Positions 13,295 to 22,299 are shown, numbered from the stretch's first letter. The stretch: DNA of 38,850 nt from Clostridia bacterium (GCA_017470095.1 JAFUFC010000020.1:1-38850), one strand, 5' to 3'. A program made the numbers and translations. The notes: a model not told the origin generated them from the letters alone.

Positions 13295-16011
13295 GATCTT
13301 GTCCTCTTTCTTTGTTTTTCTGGTGGAACCGCTATCTGCTGCGCATCCTCACCGTAAAATTCAAAGTATCCTTCCCGTTCAAGACCAATGATCGTATCAG
13401 GATACTGGCGTTTCAGATTATCATATTCCCGTTGTGTCTGTGGCGACATGGGGAGAAAAACAGTTTGGCCGTAATTTTGCTCAAAACCTTCACCCTCGTT
13501 CATTATGGCAGACGGATAATGTTCTGATTGACTATGCTCCTTGTGCTGAACGATAAAACGGCCTGAATCTATCTGTAATTCAACGCTTTGCCGGTTGATG
13601 TTGGTACTGATCGGGTCAGCCTTATCCAGAAAAATGATATGGACATTTTCATCCGTAATGCTGTCAATACGAAGGTGCAGGGATTCTCCAGTGCCAGTAT
13701 TCCAATCAACTTCATCTCCGGCCTGATAGACCAATCCTCGAGGCGTTTCATAGACTTGCTTATCTATGGCAGGATTGGCGGCTTCTTCAAGGGATGGGTG
13801 CGTTTTCTCGCGGGGAGGCGTAGAGAACACAAGCGCATCCTGTGTAGCGGAAATTGTAGGATTGGCAGTTTCAGCTTCCCTGATAATTCTCGCTTTTACG
13901 CTTTCAGGCATGGCATCATCATAGAATTTCACTGTGCGGTCGGTGTCGATATGCGCTACCGTTTTATAATCGCCATGCTCATATTCTAGTTCGTTCCATA
14001 CTGTAATGCCGTTGCCCATGATGCCAAAGCCCAGCTTATATTTGCTGGCTGCATCCGCTTCCCTGGATAACCGTGCCGCCTCCTCCCGTTCATCGCCTGT
14101 GAAGAAACGATCCTCCTGCACCATCTCACGGGTGATTTCAGCCGCTTGATTCCAGGAAATATCTGCGGCAGCGCCTTCCAGAGTGACGGGAAAAGCTGGC
14201 AGATCATCCCCATATTGCTGTCGCAGAAATACGGCAATTTCATCCGTAGAATGGCCTTCCCCAATATAGCGGGAAACAGCGTGCTTGCTTTCCATGCTGC
14301 CGTTCCATGCCTGGATAGCGCTCTCTATATCGCCACGATTGATCTCACGGGTCGCGGGCAGATCGAGGGTGGATTCTCCCAGGACGGTTTCAACCTTTAC
14401 AGGCGGATAATGCGCACGGGGAATGGGCACGGGAATCTCCTGCCCAGCCATGCTGCGCATCATATCATCAAAGCGGGATTGTTCATCCGCTGTCAGGTAC
14501 TTGCCTTCCTCCACCATCCTGTGGATATGTTGCTCCACAGCAGGCCAGCGTAAGCGCATTTGATCTGAAAAGTGCCTGGCTGAAAAGCGGATGCCTTTGC
14601 CGTCATAGTCGATAAAGCCGCCTACGCCGGTCAGATAGGTATGGCTGCGCCCACCAACTCCGTATTCCTCTTTCAGAAATTCCTGGGCGGCCTTGGGCGA
14701 AGGATGGGTGACATAGAACGCCGCAATGCGCAGCTTGCCGTCCTCATATCCACTGCCCAGCCGCAAAGCACGGTCAATATCTTCATTGGAAAGAAGAAGC
14801 GCAGAGGGTTCGACCCGCTCCGCGCTCATGGCAAGTAAATTTTCGATTAACTCCTGCTGCTCGATTTCATTGGGAAACAGGGACGTCTGCTCCACCGTTT
14901 CATTTATGCGTAGATCAGTTCCGTCAGGATCATTTCTTCCGCTTCGTTCCGCAGGTTGTTCATCAGGCCCACCCAGGCCAGCTGATCCTCCGTTTTCAGT
15001 TTCTCTGTCGCTCCGTTCTTCACCGCCAGTTCGGTCATTAGCTGCTCCATCCGCCGGTTGGCCGTTTCCTCGATCTCCAACAGATGGCTCTGCAGCTGTC
15101 CGTTCAGGACGAAGCGGTTGAACAGGATCGGGCGATGCTCCTGAAGGTACTTCTTCCGCATCCTGCCGTATTTGCCCAGGGGCTGCTGGGGCTGGCTGTC
15201 CAGGGTAATTTCCGGGATCAGGTAATCCCCATTCTGCTGATAATGAATCTCGCTCATGCTGCACACTCCTCTCATAATTCTTGATCGTGATTTCAATTTG
15301 CCGAAGCACCTGTTCACTGATCTGGCTGACCGCCGTGCCCAGGACACCGGCTGCGTCCGGCGTGTTCCATTCAAAGACTTTCAGGAAATCCTCATGGACA
15401 TACCTTTCTTCTGGCTCCAGCCCACATCGGGACAGGAGGGCATAGGAGATGCTGATGGCAGCGGCGCTTCGGAAGGAAACTCCTACGTTGAACTCATCAT
15501 ACCCCTCCAAGAGAGAACCGTCAACGATGTCGAGGATGTCCCGTTTGTTTTCTTCCCAATAGGCCATGGCCATCTGACCGGCGATCTGTTCCAGCTGATC
15601 TGTCAGCATGAAGCCATCCGCACCATATCGCTTTTCCAGCGCGTCATGCACGGCGTTCATATGCTGATCCTCTAACTTCCACAGGAAGGGAGAGAGCGAA
15701 TCACGCCTTGCGCCGGTATCCGTTACATCGAAAACGTAGCGAATGCGGGGAATATCCGTGCTGGTATCCACCAGGGCGATGCCCTTGGAGCCGCGCCGCA
15801 CATACCGGCGCATCCTTTTATTCCATAAATTGTACTCCGCACAGGCCGTTGCCTCCGGCCGCTGGGCGAAGATCATGAGCTGCTCACGGTAGGGATACTT
15901 GTACAGCCGGGCGGCTGTCGTTAAAAACGCCGTCCACTGCTGGTGGCCGCGGGTGATTTCCCGCGCTGTATTCTCCGCAAGCTGCTGATAGGCCAATGCG
16001 TTTGCAGGCAA
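13291..16011 (-). CDS. N-terminal part of the giant ICE helicase/methylase-type protein, truncated
   Basis: The start is a TTG at 16011, eight bases after AAGGAGG. This gives 906 residues; full-length relatives exceed 2000 and continue into SNF2-helicase and DNA-methylase domains, which are missing. Seen in order: a conserved N-terminal region with QWTAFLTTAARLYKYPY and RRYVRRGSKGIALVD (about 20-110); a long Pro/Gly/Asp/Arg-rich linker (about 250-370) whose DNA also encodes tnpV in another frame; element-specific repeats (about 390-850); and a terminal QYPDTIIGL to FEFYGEDA stretch resembling MutS domain I. The protein then ends within 15 unrelated residues at a TGA overlapping the next ATG. 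It is therefore a 3'-truncated gene joined to chromosomal DNA, though its frame is otherwise open. Confidence 0.75.
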   Translation of the reverse strand: MPANALAYQQLAENTAREITRGHQQWTAFLTTAARLYKYPYREQLMIFAQRPEATACAEYNLWNKRMRRYVRRGSKGIALVDTSTDIPRIRYVFDVTDTGARRDSLSPFLWKLEDQHMNAVHDALEKRYGADGFMLTDQLEQIAGQMAMAYWEENKRDILDIVDGSLLEGYDEFNVGVSFRSAAAISISYALLSRCGLEPEERYVHEDFLKVFEWNTPDAAGVLGTAVSQISEQVLRQIEITIKNYERSVQHERDSLSAEWGLPDPGNYPGQPAPAAPGQIRQDAEEVPSGASPDPVQPLRPERTAAEPSVGDRGNGQPADGAANDRTGGEERSDRETENGGSAGLGGPDEQPAERSGRNDPDGTDLRINETVEQTSLFPNEIEQQELIENLLAMSAERVEPSALLLSNEDIDRALRLGSGYEDGKLRIAAFYVTHPSPKAAQEFLKEEYGVGGRSHTYLTGVGGFIDYDGKGIRFSARHFSDQMRLRWPAVEQHIHRMVEEGKYLTADEQSRFDDMMRSMAGQEIPVPIPRAHYPPVKVETVLGESTLDLPATREINRGDIESAIQAWNGSMESKHAVSRYIGEGHSTDEIAVFLRQQYGDDLPAFPVTLEGAAADISWNQAAEITREMVQEDRFFTGDEREEAARLSREADAASKYKLGFGIMGNGITVWNELEYEHGDYKTVAHIDTDRTVKFYDDAMPESVKARIIREAETANPTISATQDALVFSTPPREKTHPSLEEAANPAIDKQVYETPRGLVYQAGDEVDWNTGTGESLHLRIDSITDENVHIIFLDKADPISTNINRQSVELQIDSGRFIVQHKEHSQSEHYPSAIMNEGEGFEQNYGQTVFLPMSPQTQREYDNLKRQYPDTIIGLEREGYFEFYGEDAQQIAVPPEKQRKRTRS
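14904..15257 (-). CDS. tnpV: TnpV-family protein nested in the giant element gene
   Basis: A 117-residue frame on the same strand as the giant gene but in another register, with its own ATG (15257) and AGAGGAG 8 bases upstream. The product carries the TnpV pattern: GDYLIPEITL, PLGKYGR, YLQEHRP, LNGQL, then EKLKTEDQLAWVGLMNNLRNEA and ELIYA at the end. It aligns along its length with the stand-alone TnpV at 37781-38206. TnpV proteins are small transposon-associated proteins of unknown function. The host frame over the same DNA encodes only a low-complexity hydrophilic linker, so selection probably acts mainly on the tnpV frame. Both frames are uninterrupted. Confidence 0.75.
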   Translation of the reverse strand: MSEIHYQQNGDYLIPEITLDSQPQQPLGKYGRMRKKYLQEHRPILFNRFVLNGQLQSHLLEIEETANRRMEQLMTELAVKNGATEKLKTEDQLAWVGLMNNLRNEAEEMILTELIYA

Positions 16012-16060
16012 TAATTCTTCCTCCTTTTTAATTTTGAATTTTATTGATTTGTTTATTTTC

Positions 16061-16089
16061 TTGCTAATCAGGACTTTTCGCTGTATAAT
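16061..16089 (+). promoter_or_regulatory. sigma-A promoter of the Rpn-type nuclease gene
   Basis: TTGCTA (16061-16066) and a perfect TATAAT (16084-16089) are 17 bases apart. Transcription would start near 16096, which excludes the in-frame ATG at 16094 as a start and supports the GTG at 16130. The interval 16012-16060 holds the Shine-Dalgarno of the divergent giant gene. Confidence 0.75.
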
Positions 16090-16129
16090 AGGGATGGAGA
16101 TTCCGATCCGGTCAAAGGGAGGCAATACC

Positions 16130-16915
16130 GTGTCCGAAGCAACGCAGCATGAGAAAGATTTACAGGCCATCGCGGAATTTCGGATGTTCGACGATACCTT
16201 TATGTCCGCTGTATTTGATGGGCAGATCGCGGAAACCGAATTGCTGCTCCGGGTGGTGCTGGGCCAGGACGATATTCAGGTAGAAACCTCCGAAGCGCAG
16301 TTCTATCTCTCCAACATATACGGCCATGAAGCCAAGCTGGACATTCTGGCGAGGGATCGCCAGGGCAAGGCGTATAATGTAGAGGTTCAGCGGGTGCTGT
16401 CCGGCGCATCGGTACAAAGGGCGCGTTTCAACGGCGCGATGGTGGATGTCACGTTGCTCAAAAAAGGCGAACCGCATCAGAACCTGCCGGATCGCTACAC
16501 CATCTTCATTACCGAAGATGATATGTTTGGCAAAGGCTTACCAGCATACCATGCTTGTAATACCATCGCTGAATTGGAGAACACACCACTGGGCGACGGT
16601 GGTTATATCGTCTATGTCAACGGGCAGTATCGGAACACCGATACGCCCATTGGAAAATTGATGCACGATTTCTTCTGCGTCAACGCGGATGAAATATTGA
16701 ATCCTTTGCTCAAAGATCGCGTAAAATACCTAAAGGAAACGGAAGGAGGCCGCAACGAGATGTGTCAGATCATGGAAAACAGGATCAACGAAGAAAAGAT
16801 TGAATTGGCGAAAAAGGAAATTGCGCTTGGCGAACTAACCTTGGCACAGATTGCAAGGGCTTTACAATTACCCTTGCCCTTCGTTGAAGAATTGGCCAGG
16901 CCGAAAATCGCATAA
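16130..16915 (+). CDS. Rpn/PD-(D/E)XK nuclease family protein
   Basis: The GTG at 16130 follows GGGAGG by seven bases and begins a 261-residue protein. Residues about 50-95 hold the nuclease core: EAKLDILARD followed by YNVEVQR, i.e. the D and ExQ motif of Rpn/YhgA-like PDDEXK transposase-associated nucleases. The C-terminal part is helical and charged (ELAKKEIALGE), a region that in Rpn relatives is variable. These proteins promote RecA-independent recombination or act as addiction/defence nucleases (family knowledge). It is the only plus-strand gene inside the element, with its own promoter and terminator, so it is probably independent cargo. Confidence 0.8.
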   Translation: MSEATQHEKDLQAIAEFRMFDDTFMSAVFDGQIAETELLLRVVLGQDDIQVETSEAQFYLSNIYGHEAKLDILARDRQGKAYNVEVQRVLSGASVQRARFNGAMVDVTLLKKGEPHQNLPDRYTIFITEDDMFGKGLPAYHACNTIAELENTPLGDGGYIVYVNGQYRNTDTPIGKLMHDFFCVNADEILNPLLKDRVKYLKETEGGRNEMCQIMENRINEEKIELAKKEIALGELTLAQIARALQLPLPFVEELARPKIA

Positions 16916-16935
16916 ACGACGATCCGAATAATATC

Positions 16936-16974
16936 CCGGCAGGAGCAGAAACGCCCCTGCCGGATATGTTTTAT
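16936..16974 (+). terminator. terminator after the nuclease gene
   Basis: CCGGCAGG (16936-16943) pairs perfectly with CCTGCCGG (16956-16963), followed by ATATGTTTTA. It begins 20 bases after the nuclease stop. The 3' part overlaps the end of the convergent transfer-assisting gene. Confidence 0.75.
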
Positions 16975-17201
16975 TTCATATCTTTCATAAAATCCGGCAC
17001 AAGCGTTTTGTTGATGGCGACAAATTCATGATCGGTCATGCCGGACAGCTTGTCAATGACGCCCTCGGCCAACGCCTTTAGTTCCTGCTCGTCCTCAGAC
17101 AGCCAGGACACCATATCCTTGAGATCAGCGATCAGTCACTCCCGCACCCCGCCGTTGTAAATAAAAATCAGGTTGATTTCCTCTTGAGAAAAAGTCGGCA
17201 T
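16971..17201 (-). pseudogene. transposon-transfer assisting protein with internal TGA
   Basis: The ATG at 17201 is preceded by GAGGAGG and opens MPTFSQEEINLIFIYNGG, the start of transposon-transfer assisting (TTRAP-type) small proteins. A TGA at 17138-17136 interrupts the frame after VRE. The frame then continues for 54 codons as LIADLKDMVSW and on to a TAA at 16971-16973, with the conserved KLSGMTDHEF stretch intact. Family members have one residue at the TGA position, often Gly, so a single GGA-to-TGA change would explain it. Other genes here end in TGA (carD, the giant gene), so recoding is unlikely. Total would be 76 residues. Confidence 0.65.
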
Positions 17202-17217
17202 TTGTTCCTCCTCGCAG

Positions 17218-17805
17218 TTATCGTCCCAATTCGGGTTTTCGCCCGGTACGCGCGGGCATTCGTTCTACCTGCTCCTGCATGACCAATCGAAGCTGTTCCT
17301 TGAAGGGCAGTCGCTGTTCAGTATTGGAAACGGCAGGTTTTCGTTCTTTTTTTGCAGGATTCCGGCCATTGTTTCCAACGATTCCGTCAATCATGTTGTA
17401 ATCATCCTCCAGGCCAATTTCGGCACTGTGCAGCAGATTGTCGGGCAGGAAATCGGGTACTTGCTGAAAGCCGAAGGTATCCACATAATGGAACGATACG
17501 AAACCATTTATTTTCAGCGCCACAATATCGCTCATGGACATACTATGTCCATGAAAATCCCCTGGTCGATTCAGATTGAACTGCGCATATAGATCATCCA
17601 ATATTTCACCTATATCTCGATCATGCTTTTCCAATCTGCCAGCATACACCAAGTCATAATGATCATGATTGATTCGTTTCCCTTTGCTGACTGCCTGGGC
17701 AAAGGAAATGAAGCGCAGACCGCGGGTTTCAGGGATATATTTCAGCTGATAAATGGCATACGAATCCGCCTGCTCATTGAGAAAGGAATTCTCTGCGTTG
17801 TTCAT
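17218..17805 (-). CDS. YodL-domain element protein
   Basis: A 195-residue protein; the ATG at 17805 has AGGAGG seven bases upstream, which decides it over the in-frame TTG at 17811. Residues about 13-115 form a YodL domain: DSYAIYQLK, then ETRGLRF, a YDLVYAG segment, NRPGDFHGHSMSMSDIV and HYVDTFGFQQVP. The C-terminal 75 residues (with LPFKEQLRLVMQEQVERM) match the tail usual in element proteins of this type. YodL domains are common in Clostridia conjugative elements and often fused to the giant helicase gene, but their role is not known. The transfer-assisting gene follows immediately. Confidence 0.8.
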   Translation of the reverse strand: MNNAENSFLNEQADSYAIYQLKYIPETRGLRFISFAQAVSKGKRINHDHYDLVYAGRLEKHDRDIGEILDDLYAQFNLNRPGDFHGHSMSMSDIVALKINGFVSFHYVDTFGFQQVPDFLPDNLLHSAEIGLEDDYNMIDGIVGNNGRNPAKKERKPAVSNTEQRLPFKEQLRLVMQEQVERMPARTGRKPELGR

Positions 17806-17817
17806 GCTCAAACCTCC

Positions 17818-18438
17818 TCAAAAATCAGTATAGACAGCCACCCCATCATCCGAATACGGATCGTGGCTGTCCAAGTAAATGAACACGATGGTGGGCTTGC
17901 CGTCCGCATCCCGGAGGAAAGCGCGGCAAACAATCTCATTTTCGTTATACCAGGTAATGATCCAGGTGCCGTCATAGGTCCACCACCAGCCCAGATCACG
18001 GCAGTAGTCAAATTCCCACAGGCAAGTCAGACTGTCCAGCTTTTCACCAGGCAGACGATCCTCCACAGAAGCAACAGCTTGGGCAGCGATCCGCTTTGCG
18101 TCCTCAATGGTCAACTTTGCATCGTCCGGGTACACCGCCAGAGGATTGGCGTAGGGCGCATTGTAGGTGGGCATCATGCCGTATTCCAGCACATAGTCGG
18201 CCATCACATCGCCATCCCAGCGGAGATGGGAACCGTATTCCTTTTCCCATTCCCTGGTGTGCTGTTCATTTTCGTTCTGGATGCTGCGGATGTCCGCATC
18301 CTCGGCGCAATAGATTCCCTCCATGGCGACCATCAGGGCAATGGCCTCCTGTCGGGAAAGAGCGCGCCGCTCCGCCAGGGAAATTGACGGGGCGGCGCAG
18401 AGGATCAGTGCGATGAGCAGCGAAAACATCTTTTTCAT
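17818..18438 (-). CDS. secreted hypothetical protein
   Basis: From the ATG at 18438 the product is 206 residues with a signal peptide (MKKMFSLLIALILCAAPS, then ISLAERR). The mature part has an EAIALMVAMEG helix and aromatic-rich strands (LGWWWTYDGTWIITWY), suggesting a PepSY-like or similar small secreted fold, but I do not assign a family. It starts 4 bases after the topB stop and ends 12 bases before the yodL start, so it lies inside the element operon. It is not among the usual core genes and may be cargo. Confidence 0.65.
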   Translation of the reverse strand: MKKMFSLLIALILCAAPSISLAERRALSRQEAIALMVAMEGIYCAEDADIRSIQNENEQHTREWEKEYGSHLRWDGDVMADYVLEYGMMPTYNAPYANPLAVYPDDAKLTIEDAKRIAAQAVASVEDRLPGEKLDSLTCLWEFDYCRDLGWWWTYDGTWIITWYNENEIVCRAFLRDADGKPTIVFIYLDSHDPYSDDGVAVYTDF

Positions 18439-18442
18439 GGGT

Positions 18443-20587
18443 TTATACCTCTTTTTCTTTGTCCTTATCATCCTTTGGGAACGCCAGCTTGAAGCGGGCG
18501 CGGCCTTCTTCGTCGGTGGAAAGCAGCACGGTGGCATCGTACACCCTGCCGGTCTTTTCCGATACCAGCCCGGTCATCTCCACCTGGCCCTTATTCAACA
18601 GGGCGGAAACCAACTCTTTAGTCACTTCTTTGCCCTTGCCGGTGAAGAAACGGTTGTCTTTCCAAATGGCGAATTTACAAATCCTATTTTCGCAAAAGAA
18701 ACCGCGAACAGGGAACTCCGCCACCGGAGCGCCGCAGACTGGGTATACGCCCACGCGGGCGCGCTTGCTGGGAAAACGCTTCGCCATATCGGGGACGGGC
18801 TTGGCGGTGCGGGTCATTTCCCGCAGCATATCCTGAATCCCGGCAAGGAAATCGTCGGCGTTCTCCTCGCCGCGCTCAATGGCTTTCAGCCGCTGTTCCC
18901 ATTCCGCGGTCATAGTGGCGGAGGTGATTTCGGGCGGCATGACGGCGATCAGCGCCTTGCCCTTATCAGTGGGAATCAGGGAACGCACCTTGCCTACGCC
19001 CTGGCGCACCGCCAGCCCGGCCTGCACCAGCTTTTCCAGAATCCCGGCGCGGGTAGCGGGCGTGCCCAGGCCCTTGCGCTCGGTATCCTCTGGCATATTT
19101 TCGATTCCCGCCGTTTCCATGGCAGCCAGCAGGCTGTCCTCGGTGTAATGCCGGGGCGGGCTCATCATACCCTCATGGACGGAGGAAATGATGGGATAAA
19201 GGCGCTGCCCGATCTGCAAATCCTGGATGTTGTAGGGCTTTTCTTCCTTTTTTTCTGTTTCACTGCTGTTCAGGGAGCGCATGAACAGGTCATGCAGCAG
19301 CTTCCACCCGATCTGCTTCACCGTTTTGCCCTTGCCGTGGAAGGTGTAGCCTTGGCAATCCACCGTCAAAGAGGTTTCGGCGTATTCATAGGCATCCGCC
19401 ACGGCGCAGAACAGGCGATTGCAGATCAATTCCAGCAACACCCGTTCCTGGGCGGGCAGGTTCGTCCAGTTCTGCGTGGGCATGGTGTGGGTAGGAATGA
19501 TGGCGTGATGATCTGTCACTTTTTTGTTGTCGATCACCTGCGCCACATTGACCGTCAGCGTCATGCCCTGGATATAGGGAAAGCTGTTCGCCGCCAGACG
19601 CACCAGCCCGGCCAAGTTGTCCGCCATATCCTCGGTGAGATACTGGCTGTCAGTGCGGGGATAGGTAATCAGCTTCTTTTCATAGAGCGCCTGGGCATAA
19701 TCCAGGGTCTGCTGGGCGGTAAAGCCGAAAATGCGGTTGGCATCCCGCTGGAGCGTGGTCAGATCGTACAGCCTGGGGGCGCGCTCTTTCTTTTCTTTTT
19801 TCACCACATCCTGCACAAAGGCTTCCTTCATGGAACAGGCCGCCGCCATGCGCCGGGCTGCGTCGGGATCACGGATGCGGTCACTGGTCGCCAGAAAACC
19901 GCAGCTGATTTGAACCGTAGAGAAGGATTCGGGCTGGAAATGTTCAATGGCTTCCTCCCGCTGGACGATCAGGGCCAGGGTGGGCGTCATCACCCGGCCC
20001 ACGTTCAGGGTGGTGCCGTAGATCAGGGAATACAGGCGGCTGGCATTGATGCCCACCAGCCAATCGGCCTTCTGCCTGCACAGTGCCGCCTGGTACAGAT
20101 TGTCATAATCGCTGTCTGCGCGGAGGTGCTGAAAGCCCTCCCGGATGGCGGATTCCTCCAAAGAGGAAATCCACAGGCGTTTCACAAGCTTATGGCAGGC
20201 GCACTGCTCGTACACCAGCCGGAAAATCAGTTCACCTTCCCGGCCCGCATCGGTGGCGCAGATAATTTCTTCCACCTGGGGATGGTTCATCAGGGTATTG
20301 AGCAGATTAAACTGCTTTTTGCTCTTTTCCAGGATGGTGTAGCGCCAGGGGGCGGGAAGGATGGGCAGATCCGCGCCCTGCCATTTGGCGTAGCGCTCAT
20401 CGTACTGCTGGGGCATGGCGGGTTCCACCAAATGCCCGATGCACCAGGAAACAATATAGCCATTGCCCAACAGAAAACCGTCCCGGCGCTGCTTGGCGCC
20501 CAGGACGGCGGCGATGTTCATGGCGACGGACGGCTTTTCAGCAATCACCAGCTTGTGGGGAAACATGGGAATCATGACAGTATTCAT
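18443..20587 (-). CDS. topB: DNA topoisomerase III
   Basis: A 714-residue type IA topoisomerase. The ATG at 20587 has AAGGAG ten bases upstream. The Toprim domain begins with KLVIAEKPSVAMNIA and carries ATDAGREGELIF, the acidic metal site. The catalytic tyrosine lies in LITYPRTDSQYL. A C-terminal zinc-ribbon-like region with only a few cysteines follows (VYPVCG to FFCENRICKF). Type IA topoisomerases encoded by conjugative elements relax or decatenate DNA during transfer or replication (family knowledge). Flanking genes DUF4366 and YodL are the usual neighbours. Confidence 0.95.
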   Translation of the reverse strand: MNTVMIPMFPHKLVIAEKPSVAMNIAAVLGAKQRRDGFLLGNGYIVSWCIGHLVEPAMPQQYDERYAKWQGADLPILPAPWRYTILEKSKKQFNLLNTLMNHPQVEEIICATDAGREGELIFRLVYEQCACHKLVKRLWISSLEESAIREGFQHLRADSDYDNLYQAALCRQKADWLVGINASRLYSLIYGTTLNVGRVMTPTLALIVQREEAIEHFQPESFSTVQISCGFLATSDRIRDPDAARRMAAACSMKEAFVQDVVKKEKKERAPRLYDLTTLQRDANRIFGFTAQQTLDYAQALYEKKLITYPRTDSQYLTEDMADNLAGLVRLAANSFPYIQGMTLTVNVAQVIDNKKVTDHHAIIPTHTMPTQNWTNLPAQERVLLELICNRLFCAVADAYEYAETSLTVDCQGYTFHGKGKTVKQIGWKLLHDLFMRSLNSSETEKKEEKPYNIQDLQIGQRLYPIISSVHEGMMSPPRHYTEDSLLAAMETAGIENMPEDTERKGLGTPATRAGILEKLVQAGLAVRQGVGKVRSLIPTDKGKALIAVMPPEITSATMTAEWEQRLKAIERGEENADDFLAGIQDMLREMTRTAKPVPDMAKRFPSKRARVGVYPVCGAPVAEFPVRGFFCENRICKFAIWKDNRFFTGKGKEVTKELVSALLNKGQVEMTGLVSEKTGRVYDATVLLSTDEEGRARFKLAFPKDDKDKEKEV

Positions 20588-20604
20588 TTTCGGTATTCTC
20601 CTTC

Positions 20605-22299
20605 TCATTCGTTATTGTTTTCGGATTCGTCCTCGTCCTCATCATCGAAGCCGGATTCATCCATCATGCGGTTTTTCGGAATATTGTTCTTTTTCTTGTT
20701 GAAGTACCAGTAAGCGGCACCGCCGCCGCCCAGCAGCACGATAAGCAACAACAGCAGACCGGACGGATTGGCCGCGGCGGGCTTTTCCGGCTGCGGAGCA
20801 GGTTCAGCGGTGACAACGGGCACCGCTGTAGGTTCGGGGGTAATGTACACGATTTGCGGCGTGGGCGTAGCGACGATTTCCTCATCGGTCAGAACGCTCA
20901 GCAGGTCACGGTCATCCACCAGATTGAGAAAATACGTTTCGTAAATCTCGTTGGCCTCGTCAATGGGCTTGTCGTAGTCGATCACCAGAAAATAGGTTTG
21001 GCCTTTTTTGCTCTGTACGGTGATGAACTGCTTGTTGGTGGCGGCAGAATACAGCACATCCAGGGTCTGCATATTGCCGTTGGAAGTGAAGGGCTGGCCA
21101 GGGCCAATGGGCACATATTCCGTTTTCACGATGGGTTCGGGTGTCACCATCGGCTCCTGGGTAACGACGATCACGATGGGTTCCGGCGTGACAGCAGGGG
21201 CGGCGGATTCCTGCGTCACAACAGGTGCGGAAGTGACTGCCACCGGGGAATCCGTCACCTTGGTTGTGCCGCCAGCGGGCTTCTTGGTGGCCTTGGGAGC
21301 TTCGGTAGGGGCAGTTGTCGCCGTAGGCTTGGCTGTGGGCTTTTTTGTGGCCTTCGGCGTAGGCGTCGGCGCCGCATAATAAGGATTGTCCAGGGTGATC
21401 GGTTCGGAGAAGTTACCGGCGTAGTCATACGCCCGGATCGCCAGTTGCGGATAGGTCAGCAGCGTGTCCTCCATCCGCACGTCCATCTTCCCATTTTCCA
21501 GGGTGGTGAACAGCAGGCCGTTCACCTGCACTCCGGCAGCGCCGGACAGATCATCCGGGGCCTCCACATGGAGCAGCTTATCGTTGAAGCCCGCCGTCAC
21601 CACCGGGGCAAGGCGGTCAAAAATGCGGATTTCCTTCTTTTCATCCAGGTAATTGCCTGCGCTGTCCAACAGGCGCACGGTCATAGTTACATTGTCGGTC
21701 ACTTCCAGAGCGACATAGTAATAGCCGTCCAGCAGGGTGAATTTCTCCTTAATTTCCACCCAATCGCCGCCATCCAGCTTGTATTTCACCTTGTCCCACG
21801 CACTGCCGGTGAGAGGTGTCACCTTAATGCGGACATTCTTCACCATGGCGTTTGTCCAATCGGCAGGCACTTTGATTTCCACCTTGAACATGGTTTTTAA
21901 ATCAATAGGCGCAGGTGGTTCTTCCGTCTGCGCCGGTTCGTCGGTGGACAGTTCGCCGGGCTCATCAACAGGTGTATCAGGTTTATCTTCGACAGGGTCA
22001 GGTTGATCGGTATTCACAGGCGAATCGGACGAAACATCCACTTCGTCACTTTCATCCTCCGCTTGTCCGCCGCTATTCTCTCCTGCCGAATCGTCTGGCG
22101 TAGTTTCCTGCTTATCCTCCGTGTTCAGAAAATACATAGGATCATCCAGGATCACTTCACCCTTGTCGTCCGACCAATCGTAGGGATCGGCGGCTTCGGC
22201 GCTGGCCTTATAAAGATTGCCGCAGATCATATAAATACCGATCAGTAGCACACACAGCGCCAGCAGGATGGATTCCCATAGGCGTTTACTCTTTTTCAT
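20605..22299 (-). CDS. DUF4366 (CD1107-type) surface protein of the element
   Basis: A 564-residue protein with an N-terminal hydrophobic segment (about 9-27), an acidic Asp/Glu/Pro-rich stretch (35-130), a beta-rich domain (about 135-310), a Thr/Pro/Lys-rich repeat stretch (about 315-400) and the conserved DUF4366 part with LYSAATNKQFITVQ and TYFLVIDYDKP. A C-terminal membrane segment (LLLLLIVLLGGGGAAYWYF) precedes an acidic cytoplasmic tail. This matches the CD1107 family of conjugative-element proteins, thought to sit at the cell surface near the transfer apparatus. Its start overlaps the end of the DUF4315 gene by 14 bases. The N-terminal proline-rich part is longer than common. Confidence 0.85.
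   Translation of the reverse strand: MKKSKRLWESILLALCVLLIGIYMICGNLYKASAEAADPYDWSDDKGEVILDDPMYFLNTEDKQETTPDDSAGENSGGQAEDESDEVDVSSDSPVNTDQPDPVEDKPDTPVDEPGELSTDEPAQTEEPPAPIDLKTMFKVEIKVPADWTNAMVKNVRIKVTPLTGSAWDKVKYKLDGGDWVEIKEKFTLLDGYYYVALEVTDNVTMTVRLLDSAGNYLDEKKEIRIFDRLAPVVTAGFNDKLLHVEAPDDLSGAAGVQVNGLLFTTLENGKMDVRMEDTLLTYPQLAIRAYDYAGNFSEPITLDNPYYAAPTPTPKATKKPTAKPTATTAPTEAPKATKKPAGGTTKVTDSPVAVTSAPVVTQESAAPAVTPEPIVIVVTQEPMVTPEPIVKTEYVPIGPGQPFTSNGNMQTLDVLYSAATNKQFITVQSKKGQTYFLVIDYDKPIDEANEIYETYFLNLVDDRDLLSVLTDEEIVATPTPQIVYITPEPTAVPVVTAEPAPQPEKPAAANPSGLLLLLIVLLGGGGAAYWYFNKKKNNIPKNRMMDESGFDDEDEDESENNNE

Noticed and set aside
17136-17138. TGA recoding as glycine
   Set aside because: carD and the giant element gene end in TGA at natural positions, so TGA acts as a stop in this genome.
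18323-20713. 796-codon plus-strand open frame
   Set aside because: It is antisense to topB, whose motifs are unambiguous.
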